Of a stretch of DNA of 64,000 nucleotides, positions 1 to 9,145 are shown one piece after another. The DNA is from Pseudonocardia oroxyli (lineage in GTDB: Bacteria > Actinomycetota > Actinomycetes > Mycobacteriales > Pseudonocardiaceae), in the NCBI RefSeq assembly GCF_900102195.1, contig NZ_FNBE01000001.1:463647-527646 (forward strand), read 5' to 3'. Both the position numbers and the translations under genes were made by a program. Numbering within the stretch: position 1 is the first letter of the stretch; every line of letters begins with the position of its first letter. Below the pieces are notes generated by a model, which saw only the letters and a list, made by a program, of their open reading frames with translations, was not told where the DNA came from and did not search any database.

Positions 1-770
1 TGGTTCTCGAGGAAGTCGTACTCGCCGTCGTTGGGCCAGCTGTCCGAGGACGGCCACACGATCAGCAGCGGGTGGTACTCGTTGCCGGAGTCCCCGTCGT
101 TGAAGGAGCGGACGCGCGCCTCCCAGCGGCCGTACTGCTGGTCGAGCTTCGAGGCGAGCCACCCGGTGTCGCCGTTGGGCAGGCCCTTCTGGATCAGCTT
201 CTCGCCGTCGACCGTGCTGTTGGCGCCGCAGCGCTTCCCGTTGCCGTCGTGGCCCGACCAGCAGCCGTCGATGTTCACCCACTTCGACGGGTCGGGCTGT
301 CCGGTGTAGTTGAACTCGTCGGACTGCGGGAGCGGCGCACCCCAGCCGTGGATCTCCGCCGCGGTGTCCGGCTCGGGCGCCGGAGCGGGGGCGGCGGGCG
401 CGGCCGGAGCGGCGGCCGCGGGGCCGGCGGCGTCGGTCGGCTCCTGGGCGGGCTGCTCGGCGGCCGCGGGCTCGGCAGCAGGCTGCTCGGCAGCTGCGGG
501 CTCTGCAGCCGGCTCGGCCGCAGCGGGCTCGGCCGCAGCCGGCTCGGTTGCGGCGGGCTCGGCCGCAGCGGGCTCGGTTGCGGGCTGCTCGGCGGCGGGA
601 GGCTCGGCCGCGTCGGTCGTCTCCTGGGCCAGCAGGCCGGTCGCCGGGGCGGTGACGCCGGTGGTCGGCTGCGACCCGACCCCGGACGCGAGAGCGACGC
701 CGGGCCCGAGCAGGGCCAGCGCGCCCACCGCCGCGACGACGGTCAGGTGCTTACGGGCTCGATGCTTCAT
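1..770 (-). CDS. Secreted glycoside hydrolase family 16 protein (3' end beyond window)
   Basis: Reading the minus strand from the ATG at 770 gives an open frame of 256 codons that leaves the window uninterrupted. Residues 1 to about 28 form a signal peptide: basic start MKHRARK, then a hydrophobic stretch ending ALA. Next come roughly 110 residues of low-complexity Ala/Glu/Pro, dominated by AEPAA-type repeats, a typical extracellular linker. The catalytic domain then begins (SDEFNYTG, ASKLDQQYGRWEARVR, GNEYHP). The GH16 active-site motif ExDxxE is visible as EYDFLE at residues 250-255, giving nucleophile E250, D252 and acid/base E255. The family cleaves beta-1,3/1,4-glucans and related polysaccharides outside the cell; substrate cannot be decided from this half. 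The C-terminal half of the domain is missing only because the window ends. Confidence 0.85.
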   Translation of the reverse strand, partial: MKHRARKHLTVVAAVGALALLGPGVALASGVGSQPTTGVTAPATGLLAQETTDAAEPPAAEQPATEPAAAEPAATEPAAAEPAAAEPAAEPAAAEQPAAEPAAAEQPAQEPTDAAGPAAAAPAAPAAPAPAPEPDTAAEIHGWGAPLPQSDEFNYTGQPDPSKWVNIDGCWSGHDGNGKRCGANSTVDGEKLIQKGLPNGDTGWLASKLDQQYGRWEARVRSFNDGDSGNEYHPLLIVWPSSDSWPNDGEYDFLEN

Positions 771-1228
771 CGGTCAGTCGCCTTTCGCATGCACCACCCC
801 GTCGCCCTGGTGGGTGACGAGACCCGGTCGAACCGCGACCCTCCGCGAGCGGGGAGTCACTGCCCAGCCGAACCAGTGGTGTCAGTGAGGTAGGTGGTGC
901 TGACGTGAATGATGGTGCTGATGTCCGCTTTCCGTCACCAGCTACAGCCCGAAGCCGCCCGATCGCGTGACGTGGTCACCGGTCGAGCGTCACCCTGTGC
1001 AGTGACCGGGGCGGACGGGTCGCGCACGTGTCACCACCCGTCCGAGCAGGCACTCTCACGAGATGTCACGGCGACCTCACCATCGGTGACCGCCCCGGCC
1101 CGCGCGCCGGCATGATCGCGATTTCCGTGCCGACACCGTCGCCCCCACCACCCTGAGCGCACACAACCGGCGATCACGCAGCACTGGGAGCACGAAACGT
1201 GCACCCCCCGCCGCAGGACGCCCACACA
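771..1228. other. Intergenic region upstream of the GH16 gene
   Basis: No supportable gene lies here; the open frames on both strands lack family signatures. It must hold the promoter and 5' leader of the GH16 gene. A shine-dalgarno-like purine run is weak before the ATG at 770 and I could not assign a convincing -10 box. Short inverted GC-rich segments around 840-870 suggest a structured leader, but they match no riboswitch class I can defend. Confidence 0.5.
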
Positions 1229-1270
1229 CGACGAAGCCCGCCGCACCGGTCGGTGCGACGGGCTTCGTCG
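1229..1270 (-). terminator. Hairpin terminator of trpD
   Basis: A long inverted repeat: the arm 1229-1240 is exactly complementary to 1259-1270, with an inner stem CGCACC/GGTGCG around a short GGTC loop. It lies 15 bases past the trpD stop codon and lacks a strong U-tract, as is common in actinobacteria. Confidence 0.8.
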
Positions 1271-1284
1271 ACGGAGAGGGGTGG

Positions 1285-2325
1285 CTAGCTCTTCAACCCC
1301 GTGGACACCGACGCCCACCGCGCCAGCAGCGCCTCCGCGGCGCCGGAGTCGATCGCCTCGGCCGCACGGGTGAGGCCCGCCCCCAGCGCGCCCACCAGGT
1401 CCAGGACCGGGCCGTCGAAGGCCGCGATGGCGCCGGCGGCGTTGAGCAGCACGGCGTCCCGCACCGGCCCGGCCTTGCCGGCGAGGAGGTCGCGGGCCAC
1501 CTGGGCGTTGTGCGCGGCGTCCCCGCCCCGCAGGTCCTCGCGGGTGCCGAGCGGGATCCCGACCGACGCCGGGTCGAACGTCGACGACCTGACCGCGCCC
1601 CCGCCCGCGACCCAGACGGTGCTGGTGGTGGTCGTGGTGAGCTCGTCCAGCCCGTCGTCCCCGCGGACGACCAGCGCGGACGCCCCGCGCCCGGCCAGCA
1701 CCTCGGCGATCACCGGGGCCAGCCGCGGGTCCGCGCAGCCCACGAGCCCCGCCGAGGGCTGGGCGGGGTTGGTGAGCGGGCCGAGGATGTTCATCGCCGT
1801 GGGCACCCCGAGCTCGCGGCGCACCGGCCCGGCGTAGCGCATCGACGGGTGGAAGACGGGCGCGAAGCAGAAGGCGATCCCGGCCTCCGCCACGCACGAG
1901 ACCACGGCGGCGGGCGGCAGGTCGATCGCCACCCCGAGGGCTTCCAGGACGTCCGCCGCGCCCGACGCCGAGGACGCCGCGCGGTTCCCGTGCTTCACCA
2001 CCGGCACCCCGGCCGCGGCGACCACCACGGCGGCCATGGTGGAGATGTTGACCGTGTTGGCCTGGTCCCCGCCGGTGCCGACGACGTCCACGGAGCGGGC
2101 GGCGACGGTGATCCGGTGGGCGTGGTCGAGCATCGCCGCGGCCAGCCCGGTGATCTCCGACGCCGTCTCGCCCTTGGCGCGCAGCGCGACGAGGAAGCCC
2201 GCCAGCTGCGCGGGCGTCGCGTCCCCGGAGAGCACCTGGTCCATCACCCAGGCCGACTCGTCCGCGCCCAGGTCGGTCCCGCCGATGAGCCTGCCGAGCA
2301 CCCCCGGCCAGGTCGTCCCCGCCAT
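1285..2325 (-). CDS. trpD: Anthranilate phosphoribosyltransferase
   Basis: 346 residues, normal for the family. TrpD transfers the phosphoribosyl group of PRPP to anthranilate, the second step of tryptophan synthesis, in the cytoplasm. The glycine loop GTGGD is at residues 83-87 and the anthranilate-binding KHGNRAASS segment at 111-119. The open frame extends upstream, but MAGTTWPGV at 2325 is chosen because its ATG shares one base with the TGA of the upstream receiver-like gene (TGATG), indicating translational coupling, and because the extension has a different, Arg-rich composition. Gene order trpD / small receiver-like gene / divergent ctaE-qcrCAB is conserved in actinobacteria (as around Rv2192c-Rv2196 of M. 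tuberculosis). No other trp gene is nearby. Confidence 0.95.
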   Translation of the reverse strand: MAGTTWPGVLGRLIGGTDLGADESAWVMDQVLSGDATPAQLAGFLVALRAKGETASEITGLAAAMLDHAHRITVAARSVDVVGTGGDQANTVNISTMAAVVVAAAGVPVVKHGNRAASSASGAADVLEALGVAIDLPPAAVVSCVAEAGIAFCFAPVFHPSMRYAGPVRRELGVPTAMNILGPLTNPAQPSAGLVGCADPRLAPVIAEVLAGRGASALVVRGDDGLDELTTTTTSTVWVAGGGAVRSSTFDPASVGIPLGTREDLRGGDAAHNAQVARDLLAGKAGPVRDAVLLNAAGAIAAFDGPVLDLVGALGAGLTRAAEAIDSGAAEALLARWASVSTGLKS

Positions 2326-2729
2326 CAGCGGGTGGCGAGCGCCGAACGCAGCACGTCCGCCACCGTCTCCGCCGCGGTGATCGGGTCGAGCGGATGGACC
2401 AGCACCGCCTCCGCCTTCGACCAGGTGGCGAGCCACTGGTCGTCCGCCCGCCGGACGGCGACCACGATCGGGGGACAGTCGGTGATCTCGTCCTTGAGCT
2501 GCCGGGCGAGCCCGAGCCCGCCGGTCGGCTGCGCCTCGCCGTCGAGGATCGCGAGATCGACCTCGCCCGCGTCGCACGCCGCGAGGACCTCCGCGACACC
2601 GCCGACCTCCTGGTAGCGGATGCGCCCGACATCCGGGGCCGGACGGCGCCCGACGGCGTTGATCAGGGCCTCCCTCACCTCCGGGCGGTGGCTGAAGACC
2701 AGCACGTTCTGGGTCGGTGCGTCGCTCAC
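2325..2729 (-). CDS. Atypical response-regulator receiver-like protein
   Basis: 134 residues with the alternating beta/alpha pattern of a CheY-like receiver domain and no output domain. D63 (AILDGEA) sits where the phospho-acceptor Asp of receivers lies, but the usual acidic pair near residue 10 is replaced by FSHRPE, so phosphorylation is doubtful and it may be a pseudo-receiver. It starts with GTG at 2729, directly behind a -10-like TAGTAT, and overlaps trpD by one base. Small receiver-like proteins at this position are common in actinobacteria; function unknown. Confidence 0.7.
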   Translation of the reverse strand: MSDAPTQNVLVFSHRPEVREALINAVGRRPAPDVGRIRYQEVGGVAEVLAACDAGEVDLAILDGEAQPTGGLGLARQLKDEITDCPPIVVAVRRADDQWLATWSKAEAVLVHPLDPITAAETVADVLRSALATR

Positions 2730-2736
2730 CCGCCGG

Positions 2737-2742
2737 ATACTA
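2737..2742 (-). promoter_or_regulatory. -10 box TAGTAT for the receiver-like gene/trpD (leaderless)
   Basis: On the minus strand TAGTAT is followed by 7 nt and then the GTG start, so transcription should begin at or next to the start codon. No Shine-Dalgarno sequence is present. Confidence 0.55.
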
Positions 2743-2820
2743 GCCGGGAACCCGGACCGCTCCGCGCACGTTCATCGCAAAAGAACCCGGGTTGACCGAC
2801 ACGCTGTAGAAGATGTGGGT

Positions 2821-2826
2821 CATAAT
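2821..2826 (+). promoter_or_regulatory. -10 box CATAAT of ctaE (leaderless)
   Basis: CATAAT is followed by exactly 6 nt and the GTG start of ctaE at 2833, with no ribosome-binding sequence in between. A TTGACC motif lies at 2792-2797, but its 23-nt spacing is too long for a standard -35 element. Confidence 0.6.
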
Positions 2827-2832
2827 GCCCGC

Positions 2833-3435
2833 GTGACGACAGCGGCTCCCAACATCAGCGCGCGGATCCACTCGCTGAACCGACCGAACCTGGTCTCCAT
2901 CGGCACCATCGTCTGGCTCTCCAGCGAGCTGATGTTCTTCGCCGGCCTGTTCGCGATCTACTTCACCGCGCGCGCCCAGAACGTCGGCGAGTGGCCCCCG
3001 CCGCCGACCCACCTCGACGTCCCGTACGCGCTGGTGGTGACGATCGTCCTCGTGGCGTCGTCGTTCACGTGCCAGTTCGGCGTGTTCGCGGCGGAGCGGG
3101 GCGACGTGTTCGGCCTGCGGCGCTGGTACCTGCTGACCCTGGCCATGGGCACGTTCTTCGTGATCGGCCAGGTCAACGAGTACCACACCCTGGTCACCGA
3201 GCACGCCACCACGATCTCGTCGAGCGCCTACGGCACCGTCTTCTACATGGCGACGGGCTTCCACGGTCTGCACGTGACGGGCGGCCTGGTCGCGTTCGTG
3301 TACCTGCTCATCCGCACGAAGCTCTCCAAGTTCACCCCGGCGCAGGCCACCGCCGCGATCGTCGTGTCGTACTACTGGCACTTCGTCGACGTCGTGTGGA
3401 TCGGCCTGTTCGCCGTCATCTACTTCATCCGGTAG
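2833..3435 (+). CDS. ctaE: Cytochrome c oxidase subunit III (aa3 type)
   Basis: 200 residues with five predicted membrane helices, the usual form of actinobacterial CtaE. It is a membrane subunit of the terminal aa3 oxidase, supporting the proton-pumping core. Conserved features: [11 protein letters not shown] (membrane Glu) near residue 30, FHGLHVTGG near 143, and [10 protein letters not shown] near 178. Start: the open frame continues upstream to 2620, but the GTG at 2833 gives the canonical N-terminus and lies 6 nt after a CATAAT -10 box. First gene of ctaE-qcrCAB, which encodes parts of the bcc-aa3 supercomplex. Confidence 0.95.
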   Translation: MTTAAPNISARIHSLNRPNLVSIGTIVWLSSELMFFAGLFAIYFTARAQNVGEWPPPPTHLDVPYALVVTIVLVASSFTCQFGVFAAERGDVFGLRRWYLLTLAMGTFFVIGQVNEYHTLVTEHATTISSSAYGTVFYMATGFHGLHVTGGLVAFVYLLIRTKLSKFTPAQATAAIVVSYYWHFVDVVWIGLFAVIYFIR

Positions 3436-3505
3436 CGGGGCCCCCGCGCCACCTGCACCAGCCCCGAACCGACAGCACGACCACCGTGAGGGTGAGACGC
3501 CGACG

Positions 3506-4357
3506 ATGACCACCGAGACCACCACACGTACCCCACGAAAGAGGTGGGGTCACGGCAAGCTGAAGCGGCGGCTCGCCGCCGCGGCCGCGTTGAGCGTCGC
3601 GCTCGTGGCCACCGGCGGCCTCGCCCTGTTCGTGAGCGAGCAGACCGACAACAACGTGGCGACCGCCCAGACCGACCAGGCGCTCGTCGCCAAGGGCGAG
3701 GAGCTCTACAACGCGGCCTGCATCACCTGCCACGGCTCGAACCTGCAGGGTGTCGAGTCGCGCGGTCCGAGCCTGATCGGCGTCGGCGACGCGGCGGTCT
3801 ACTTCCAGGTCTCCTCCGGCCGCATGCCCGCGGCCCGGCAGGAGGCGCAGATCATGCGCAAGCCCCCGCTCCCCCAGTTCGACCCGGACACCGAGGTGGG
3901 CCGCGAGAACCTCGACGCGCTGGGCGCCTTCGTCCAGGCGAACGGCGGCGGTCCCGAGACCCCCGCGCAGACCGGTGCCGCCCTGCGCGGCGGCGACCCG
4001 GCCCGCGGCGGTCAGCTGTTCCGGCTCAACTGCGCCAGCTGCCACAACTTCACCGGCGTCGGCGGCGCGCTGTCCTCCGGCAAGTACGCCCCGGCGCTCG
4101 CCGAGCCGACCGAGGAGCAGATCTACACGGCGATGCTCACCGGCCCGCAGAACATGCCGAAGTTCGGTGACCGGCAGCTCACGCCGGAGGAGAAGCGGGA
4201 CATCATCGCCTACGTCAAGTCGGTGACGAACGGCAACAACCAGGTCGGCGGTCTGGACCTGGGCGGCGTCGGCCCGACGACGGAGGGCGTGGTCGTCTTC
4301 ATCGTCGGCCTCGCCTCGATCATCGGATTCGCGATGTGGTTGGGAGCGAAGAATTGA
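3506..4357 (+). CDS. qcrC: Menaquinol-cytochrome c reductase, diheme cytochrome c subunit
   Basis: 283 residues. A basic N-terminus and membrane helix at about 23-43 anchor the protein. Two c-type haem sites follow, CITCH at 72-76 and CASCH at 176-180, in two cytochrome c domains, and a C-terminal helix spans about 258-280. This is the actinobacterial cytochrome cc subunit that passes electrons from the Rieske centre straight to the aa3 oxidase, replacing a soluble cytochrome c. It lies between ctaE and qcrA; its stop overlaps the TTG start of qcrA. Confidence 0.96.
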   Translation: MTTETTTRTPRKRWGHGKLKRRLAAAAALSVALVATGGLALFVSEQTDNNVATAQTDQALVAKGEELYNAACITCHGSNLQGVESRGPSLIGVGDAAVYFQVSSGRMPAARQEAQIMRKPPLPQFDPDTEVGRENLDALGAFVQANGGGPETPAQTGAALRGGDPARGGQLFRLNCASCHNFTGVGGALSSGKYAPALAEPTEEQIYTAMLTGPQNMPKFGDRQLTPEEKRDIIAYVKSVTNGNNQVGGLDLGGVGPTTEGVVVFIVGLASIIGFAMWLGAKN

Positions 4358-5481
4358 GCGCCACCGACACCCCGGGAGCGGCGCAGCCCACGCCTGAGGA
4401 GCTCGAGCGGATGTCGCCGGAGGAGCTCGAGCGGCTCGCCGGCACCCTCGACGGCGTCGAGGTCGTGCACAACGCGCCCCGGTTCCCGGTCAAGGGCACC
4501 CGCGCCGAGAAGCGCGCCGAGCGCTCCGTCGCCACCTGGTTCATCCTCTCCGCGCTGTCCGCACTGGGCTTCATCGTCGCGTTCATCGCGTGGCCGCACG
4601 AGTACGTCGCCCCCGGTCAGGACGGCTACGGCTGGTACCACCTCTACACCCCGGTCGTCGGGTTCCTGTTCGGGTTCGCGGTGCTGGCGCTGGGCATCGG
4701 CGTCATCTCCTACGTGCGGAAGTTCTTCCCCGAGGAGGTGTCGGTCCAGCAGCGCCACGACGGCCGCTCCCCCGAGGTCGACCGCAAGACGATCCTGGCG
4801 CAGCTCGCGGGCGCGGGCCGCTCCACCGACATCGCGCGGCGCAAGCTGATCACCCGCTCCGCCGGGGCGGCCGCGGGCATCTTCGGCGTCGGGATCGGCA
4901 TCGCCGCGCTCGGTCCGCTGATCCGCAACCCGTGGAAGGGCGGCGACGAGGCGGCCCTGTGGGTCACCCCGTGGCGCGGCGAGAACGGCGAGACCGTCTA
5001 CCTGCGCCGGGACACCGGCATCCTCGGCGAGATCTCCCGGGTCCGCCCCGAGGACATGGAGCCGGGCTCCATGGAGACCGTGTTCCCGTACATCGAGTCC
5101 CAGCGCGGTGACGACGAGGCCCTGCTGCACGCGCAGCGCGCCTCCGACGCGCCCGTCATGCTCATCCGGCTCCGGCCGGACACCCCCACCGTCAAGCGGC
5201 AGGGGCAGGAGAACTTCAACTACGGCGACTTCTACGCCTTCTCGAAGGTGTGCACCCACCTGGGCTGCCCGACGTCGCTGTACCAGGCACAGGACAACCG
5301 GATCCTGTGCCCGTGCCACCAGTCGCAGTTCCTGGCGACCGAGTACGCGCGGCCCGTCTTCGGTCCCGCGACGCGCGCACTCCCCCAGTTGCCCATTACC
5401 GTGGACAGCGAGGGTTACTTCGTGGCACGGAGCGACTTCATCGAGGCTGTCGGACCGGCATTCTGGGAGCGGAGGCCATGA
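4354..5481 (+). CDS. qcrA: Menaquinol-cytochrome c reductase Rieske iron-sulfur subunit
   Basis: 375 residues with start TTG at 4354. A GTG 18 bases upstream is in frame, but TTG is preferred because GGGAG lies 7 nt before it and TTGA overlaps the qcrC stop. Three N-terminal membrane helices (about 55-75, 100-120 and 165-190) precede the Rieske domain. The 2Fe-2S ligands appear as CTHLGC at 300-305 and CPCH at 319-322, i.e. C300, H302, C319 and H322. It transfers the first electron of menaquinol to the cytochrome cc subunit. The three-helix N-terminus is typical of the actinobacterial bcc complex. Confidence 0.95.
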   Translation: MSATDTPGAAQPTPEELERMSPEELERLAGTLDGVEVVHNAPRFPVKGTRAEKRAERSVATWFILSALSALGFIVAFIAWPHEYVAPGQDGYGWYHLYTPVVGFLFGFAVLALGIGVISYVRKFFPEEVSVQQRHDGRSPEVDRKTILAQLAGAGRSTDIARRKLITRSAGAAAGIFGVGIGIAALGPLIRNPWKGGDEAALWVTPWRGENGETVYLRRDTGILGEISRVRPEDMEPGSMETVFPYIESQRGDDEALLHAQRASDAPVMLIRLRPDTPTVKRQGQENFNYGDFYAFSKVCTHLGCPTSLYQAQDNRILCPCHQSQFLATEYARPVFGPATRALPQLPITVDSEGYFVARSDFIEAVGPAFWERRP

Positions 5482-7166
5482 GCGCCATCACCACACCCAC
5501 CACGACCTCGGCGAGCAGACTCGCGGGGGCGTTGGACGAGGCCGACCAGCGGTACCACCCGGCGGCCGGGCTGCGGAAGCAGTTCAACAAGGTCTTCCCG
5601 ACCCACTGGTCCTTCATGTTGGGCGAGGTCGCCCTCTACAGCTTCATCATCCTGCTGCTGTCGGGCATCTACCTCGCGCTGTTCTTCGACCCGTCGATGG
5701 TCGAGGTGGTCTACAACGGGCCGTTCGACAACATGCGCGGCATCCACATGTCGCGGGCCTACGAGAGCGCGCTCGAGATCTCCCTGGAGGTCCGGGGCGG
5801 GCTGTTCGTCCGGCAGGTCCACCACTGGGCCGCGCTGCTGTTCGTCGCCTCGATGATCGCCCACATGTTCCGGGTGTTCTTCACCGGCGCGTTCCGCAAG
5901 CCGCGCGAGGCGAACTGGATCATCGGGCTCGTCCTGATCCTGCTGGGCATGCTCGAGGGCTTCACCGGCTACTCGCTGCCGGACGACCTGCTCTCCGGCG
6001 TCGGCCTGCGCATCGCCTCGGGCTTCATCATGTCGATCCCGGTGATCGGCACCTGGGCGCACTGGCTGCTCTTCGGCGGCGAGTTCCCGGGCACGGAGAT
6101 CATCCCGCGGCTCTACATCGTCCACGTCCTGATCTTCCCGGGCATCCTGCTCGCGCTGATCGGCGTGCACCTGGGCCTGGTCTGGTACCAGAAGCACACC
6201 CAGTTCCCCGGCCCGGGCCGCAAGGAGACCAACGTCGTCGGCGTCCGGATCCTCCCGGTCTTCGCGGCGAAGGGCGGCGCGTTCTTCGCCGTCGTCACCG
6301 GCGTCATCGGCATCATGGCGGGCATCTTCCAGATCAACCCGATCTGGAACCTCGGCCCGTACGACGCCTCGCACATCTCGGCCGGTTCGCAGCCGGACTG
6401 GTACATGCTCTTCTCCGAGGGCATGGCGCGCATCTTCCCGCCGTGGGAGATCTACCTGTTCGGGACGTACACGATCCCGGCGGCCTTCTGGGCCACGGTG
6501 GCGTTCCTGCCGGTGCTGTTCGTGGTGGCGGGCATCTACCCCGCCGTCGAGCGGCGGATGACGGGGGACAACGCCCTGCACAACCTGCTGCAGCGCCCCC
6601 GGGACGTCCCGGTCCGCACGGCGCTCGGCGCGATGGGCATCTCGTTCTACGTCTGGCTCGTCCTCTGCGGCGTCAACGACTGGATCGCCTACTTCTTCCA
6701 CGTCTCGCTCAACGCGACGACGTGGGCGGGCCGCATCGGCCTGCTGGTGGTCCCGCCGATCGTCTACTGGGTGACCTACCGGCTCTGTGTGGGCCTGCAG
6801 CGCGGCGACCGCGCGGTGCTGGAGCACGGCATCGAGACCGGCATCATCCGGCGCCTGCCGCACGGTGAGTTCATCGAGATCCACCAGCCCCTCGCGGGCG
6901 TGGACGGCCACGGGCACGCGATCCCGCTGGACTACCAGGGCGCCCCGGTGCCCAAGCGGATGAACCAGCTGGGCTCGGCGGGCGACCCGGTCGCGGGCTC
7001 GCTGCTCTCCCCGGACCCGGTCGACGAGACCGCGGCCCTGGAGCGGGCGCGCGCCGACCTGCACCACCAGGAGCTGGAGGCCAGCGAGGAGCGGGCCCGC
7101 ACCGCGGAGCAGCTCGAGCTGGCGGGTCGTCCGGACGCCGGGCGGCCGAAGGACCAGACGGACTGA
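5478..7166 (+). CDS. qcrB: Menaquinol-cytochrome c reductase cytochrome b subunit
   Basis: 562 residues starting at the ATG of an ATGA overlap with qcrA, with GGAGG just upstream. It is the membrane core of the bcc complex and binds two b haems: His pairs are visible in [19 protein letters not shown] and around the later helices (THWLLF-like segment, [17 protein letters not shown]). The quinol-site motif appears as PDWY instead of PEWY, as usual in actinobacteria. A hydrophilic tail of roughly 110 residues after the last helix, rich in Glu, Arg and Ala, is typical of actinobacterial QcrB. Last gene of the operon, followed by a terminator. Confidence 0.96.
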   Translation: MSAITTPTTTSASRLAGALDEADQRYHPAAGLRKQFNKVFPTHWSFMLGEVALYSFIILLLSGIYLALFFDPSMVEVVYNGPFDNMRGIHMSRAYESALEISLEVRGGLFVRQVHHWAALLFVASMIAHMFRVFFTGAFRKPREANWIIGLVLILLGMLEGFTGYSLPDDLLSGVGLRIASGFIMSIPVIGTWAHWLLFGGEFPGTEIIPRLYIVHVLIFPGILLALIGVHLGLVWYQKHTQFPGPGRKETNVVGVRILPVFAAKGGAFFAVVTGVIGIMAGIFQINPIWNLGPYDASHISAGSQPDWYMLFSEGMARIFPPWEIYLFGTYTIPAAFWATVAFLPVLFVVAGIYPAVERRMTGDNALHNLLQRPRDVPVRTALGAMGISFYVWLVLCGVNDWIAYFFHVSLNATTWAGRIGLLVVPPIVYWVTYRLCVGLQRGDRAVLEHGIETGIIRRLPHGEFIEIHQPLAGVDGHGHAIPLDYQGAPVPKRMNQLGSAGDPVAGSLLSPDPVDETAALERARADLHHQELEASEERARTAEQLELAGRPDAGRPKDQTD

Positions 7167-7181
7167 GCTCGTCTCGAGAAG

Positions 7182-7211
7182 GCCCCCTGACCGCATGGTC
7201 AGGGGGCTTTT
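7182..7211 (+). terminator. Rho-independent terminator of ctaE-qcrCAB
   Basis: Perfect 11-bp stem (GCCCCCTGACC with GGTCAGGGGGC) around a GCAT tetraloop, followed by TTTT. It starts 16 bases past the qcrB stop. Confidence 0.95.
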
Positions 7212-7256
7212 CCGTGCTCCGGGTCCCGCCCGGTGTCGTGTGGATCACCTCCGTGG

Positions 7257-7262
7257 TAGTGT
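7257..7262 (+). promoter_or_regulatory. -10 box TAGTGT before the leader peptide
   Basis: TAGTGT lies 7 nt before the GTG of the leader ORF, so the mRNA should start at or beside that GTG. This is the usual arrangement for actinobacterial attenuator leader peptides. Confidence 0.5.
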
Positions 7263-7269
7263 CCTCGAC

Positions 7270-7338
7270 GTGCGAATCGCCGCGAGCCTTCTTCTCGCCG
7301 CGCGCCTCGGGCTCGTAGTAGCCCGGCGCGTCGGCTGA
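7270..7338 (+). CDS. Putative attenuator leader peptide, Leu/Val-rich (22 aa)
   Basis: GTG start, 22 codons, TGA stop. The peptide reads VRIAASLLLAARLGL and ends VVARRVG, with five Leu and four Val including LLL and VV runs. A short, probably leaderless ORF with branched-chain codon runs ahead of a longer gene is the architecture of ribosome-mediated attenuation. The RRVG ending resembles leader peptides known upstream of branched-chain biosynthesis genes in actinobacteria. About 113 bases of GC-rich leader separate it from the ACT-like gene at 7452. A clear terminator/antiterminator pair was not resolved by eye. Confidence 0.5.
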   Translation: MRIAASLLLAARLGLVVARRVG

Positions 7339-7451
7339 CCCAGGCCGCCGTCGCGCTCTGCGGGCTCTCGCCCCGCTCCCCCAAGTCGAGGACCCTGCCA
7401 GACCTGGCTCGCGTTCCCGTACGTCTCCCGAACGCATCCCGGAGCACTCCC

Positions 7452-7724
7452 ATGAGCATCACGATCGACCGCCCCGCCTTCACCGGTTCCCGGATCCTGC
7501 GCAAGCACACGATCATCACCACGCACGGCATGGACGGCGTCCTGCTCGTCGCCGCGGAGCTGCGCGCCTGCGGTCCGCTGGTCAAGGAGATGGCCGTGGA
7601 CGTCCGCGAGGGCGTCGGGTGCAGCGCGCTCACCTGCTCGGTCAGCATGACGGCGGACGAGGCCGAGGCCTTCCAGACCCGCCTGCGCGCCATCCCGACC
7701 GTCGAGTCCGTCGACCCCTACTGA
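7452..7724 (+). CDS. Small ACT-domain-like protein
   Basis: 90 residues. ATG preceded by GGAG. The predicted order beta-alpha-beta-beta-alpha-beta (HTIITT; MDGVLLVAAELRACG; VKEMAVDVREG; SALTCSVSMT; ADEAEAFQTRLRAI; VESVDPY) is that of the ACT fold, a small amino-acid-binding regulatory module. It has no fused catalytic domain. The branched-chain-rich leader peptide upstream suggests amino-acid-responsive expression. It may be a stand-alone regulatory subunit or sensor; no partner enzyme is encoded nearby. The fold call is by eye, so confidence in function is low although the gene itself looks real. Confidence 0.55.
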   Translation: MSITIDRPAFTGSRILRKHTIITTHGMDGVLLVAAELRACGPLVKEMAVDVREGVGCSALTCSVSMTADEAEAFQTRLRAIPTVESVDPY

Positions 7725-7729
7725 CCGCC

Positions 7730-7771
7730 CGTGAGCGGCGATGGTCGCTCCGGCGACCATCGCCGCTCACG
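7730..7771. repeat. 42-bp palindromic intergenic repeat, copy 1
   Basis: A near-perfect inverted repeat, arms beginning CGTGAGCGGCGATGGTCGC around a TCCG loop. It lies between the convergent ACT-like gene and fprA. A partial second arm (CCGCCGCTCACGA) follows immediately and contains the fprA stop codon. It could fold as a hairpin on either transcript and so act as a bidirectional terminator. One of six related copies in this window. Confidence 0.95.
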
Positions 7772-7779
7772 ACCGCCGC

Positions 7780-9111
7780 TCACGACACGCGGGACCGGCC
7801 CCGGGCCGCGGCCAGCATGTCCTGCAGGTCGGCGACCTTGACCCGCTCCGCGTCCCTGGCTCCCCCGCGGCGGACCTCCTCGGCGTCGAGGCGTTCCCAG
7901 TCGGTCCACGTCACGGGTTCGACGCCGTAGGCCTCCAGCACCGCGATCACCGAGTCGGGGTCCGGGTGCGGCGGAGCGGGCAGGGTGTGCAGGTCGTCCA
8001 GCAGGCTCGCGACGGTCTCGACGGCGTCCCCCTTGTTGGTCCCGATCACCCCGGTGGGGCCGCGCTTGATCCACCCCGTCACGTAGGTGCCCGGCTCGAC
8101 CCGGCCCGCCGTGTTCGGGACGATCCCGCCGTCGTACGGCAGGCCCGGGATGGGCTCGCCGAGGTAGCCGATCGCCCGCACGACCAGGCCCGCGTCGAGC
8201 GTCTCCTCGGCCCCGCCGCCGGTGGGCTCGACGACCATCCCGGTGACCCGGCCCTCCCCCAGCAGCCGCACCGGCGTGCGGTGGAAGTGCAGGTGGATGC
8301 GCCGCGGCCGGGCGGGTCCCGGGTCGGCGGCCCACTCGGCCAGCATCGCCAGGTTCTGCTTCTGTCGCCGCTCGGCGGGCTCCTCCGCGGGCTCGGTGTA
8401 GCCGTGCACGAGGACCTGCACGCCCGCGAGCTCCCCGATCTGGCGCAGCTCGGCGGGCGTGAACCTCACGTGCTCGGGCCCGCGCCGGATCACGACGTGC
8501 ACGTCCTCGACCCCGCTGCCCCGCAGCGCGTCCAGCACCCGGTCCGGCACGTCCGTCGCCGCCATCTCGACGTGCCCGCGGGCCAGCACCCGCGCGACGT
8601 CCAGCGCCACGTTGCCCGCCCCCACCACCACGACGCCCGCGTGGTCCAGCACCGGGTCGAGGTCGACGTGGTCCGGGTGCCCGCAGTACCAGCTCACGAA
8701 CGCGCCGGAGCCGTAGCTGCCGGGGAGCTCCTCACCGGGGATCCCCAGGGCGCGGTCCACGGAGCTGCCGGAGGCGTGGATCACCGCGTGGTAGTGCTCC
8801 TTGAGGACGTCCAGCGGGATGCCGCCCTCCCCCACCCGCACGTTGCCCAGGAACCGGACCCGCGAGCCGTCGGAGAAGGGTCGCTGCAGCACCCGGATGA
8901 CGGACTTCATCTTCACGTGGTCGGGGGCGACGCCGTAGCGGACCAGGCCGTACGGGGCGGGGAGCCGGTCGATCACGTCGACGTCCACGGGGGACTCGGA
9001 GGCGAGCAGGGCGGCGGCCGCATAGAGCCCGGACGGGCCCGCGCCGATCACCGCGATTCGGGTCTGGGGGACGGCGCCCCCCGAAGCGGGCGGGGTGGGT
9101 GAGGCCGGCAT
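7780..9111 (-). CDS. fprA: Ferredoxin/adrenodoxin-type NADP+ reductase (FprA family)
   Basis: 443 residues, the length of mycobacterial FprA. This flavoenzyme passes electrons between NADPH and ferredoxins that feed P450s or other oxygenases. The FAD Rossmann motif GAGPSG is at 23-28, followed by the family signature APYGLVRYGVAPDH. The NADP-binding VVVGAGNVALDVAR segment lies near residue 165, and the C-terminal GWIKRGPTGVIGTNKGDA is also characteristic. Start: ATG at 9111 with a short Pro-rich N-terminus before the FAD domain. Stand-alone gene facing the thioesterase operon end. Confidence 0.93.
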   Translation of the reverse strand: MPASPTPPASGGAVPQTRIAVIGAGPSGLYAAAALLASESPVDVDVIDRLPAPYGLVRYGVAPDHVKMKSVIRVLQRPFSDGSRVRFLGNVRVGEGGIPLDVLKEHYHAVIHASGSSVDRALGIPGEELPGSYGSGAFVSWYCGHPDHVDLDPVLDHAGVVVVGAGNVALDVARVLARGHVEMAATDVPDRVLDALRGSGVEDVHVVIRRGPEHVRFTPAELRQIGELAGVQVLVHGYTEPAEEPAERRQKQNLAMLAEWAADPGPARPRRIHLHFHRTPVRLLGEGRVTGMVVEPTGGGAEETLDAGLVVRAIGYLGEPIPGLPYDGGIVPNTAGRVEPGTYVTGWIKRGPTGVIGTNKGDAVETVASLLDDLHTLPAPPHPDPDSVIAVLEAYGVEPVTWTDWERLDAEEVRRGGARDAERVKVADLQDMLAAARGRSRVS

Positions 9112-9145
9112 TGTCGCGCTCCTCGGTGTGGTGGTGATCCGAGTA

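Noticed and set aside
72..893. Long plus-strand open frames opposite the GH16 gene
   Set aside because: They are antisense shadows of the GH16 linker repeats; the minus frame has signal peptide, GH16 motifs and the ExDxxE site.
771..960. Possible c-di-AMP (ydaO-like) riboswitch before the GH16 gene
   Set aside because: Cell-wall hydrolase genes of actinobacteria can carry one and the leader is GC-rich with short stems, but I could not align the conserved core blocks. A covariance-model search would decide.
909..1115. 68-codon ORF on the plus strand between GH16 and trpD
   Set aside because: No ribosome-binding site, no -10 at leaderless distance, and composition unlike coding neighbours.
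2792..2797. TTGACC as -35 box of ctaE
   Set aside because: It is 23 nt from CATAAT, too far for a sigma-70-type promoter; kept only the -10.
4336..4353. GTG at 4336 as the qcrA start
   Set aside because: TTG at 4354 has GGGAG at proper distance and a TTGA overlap with qcrC; the GTG has neither.
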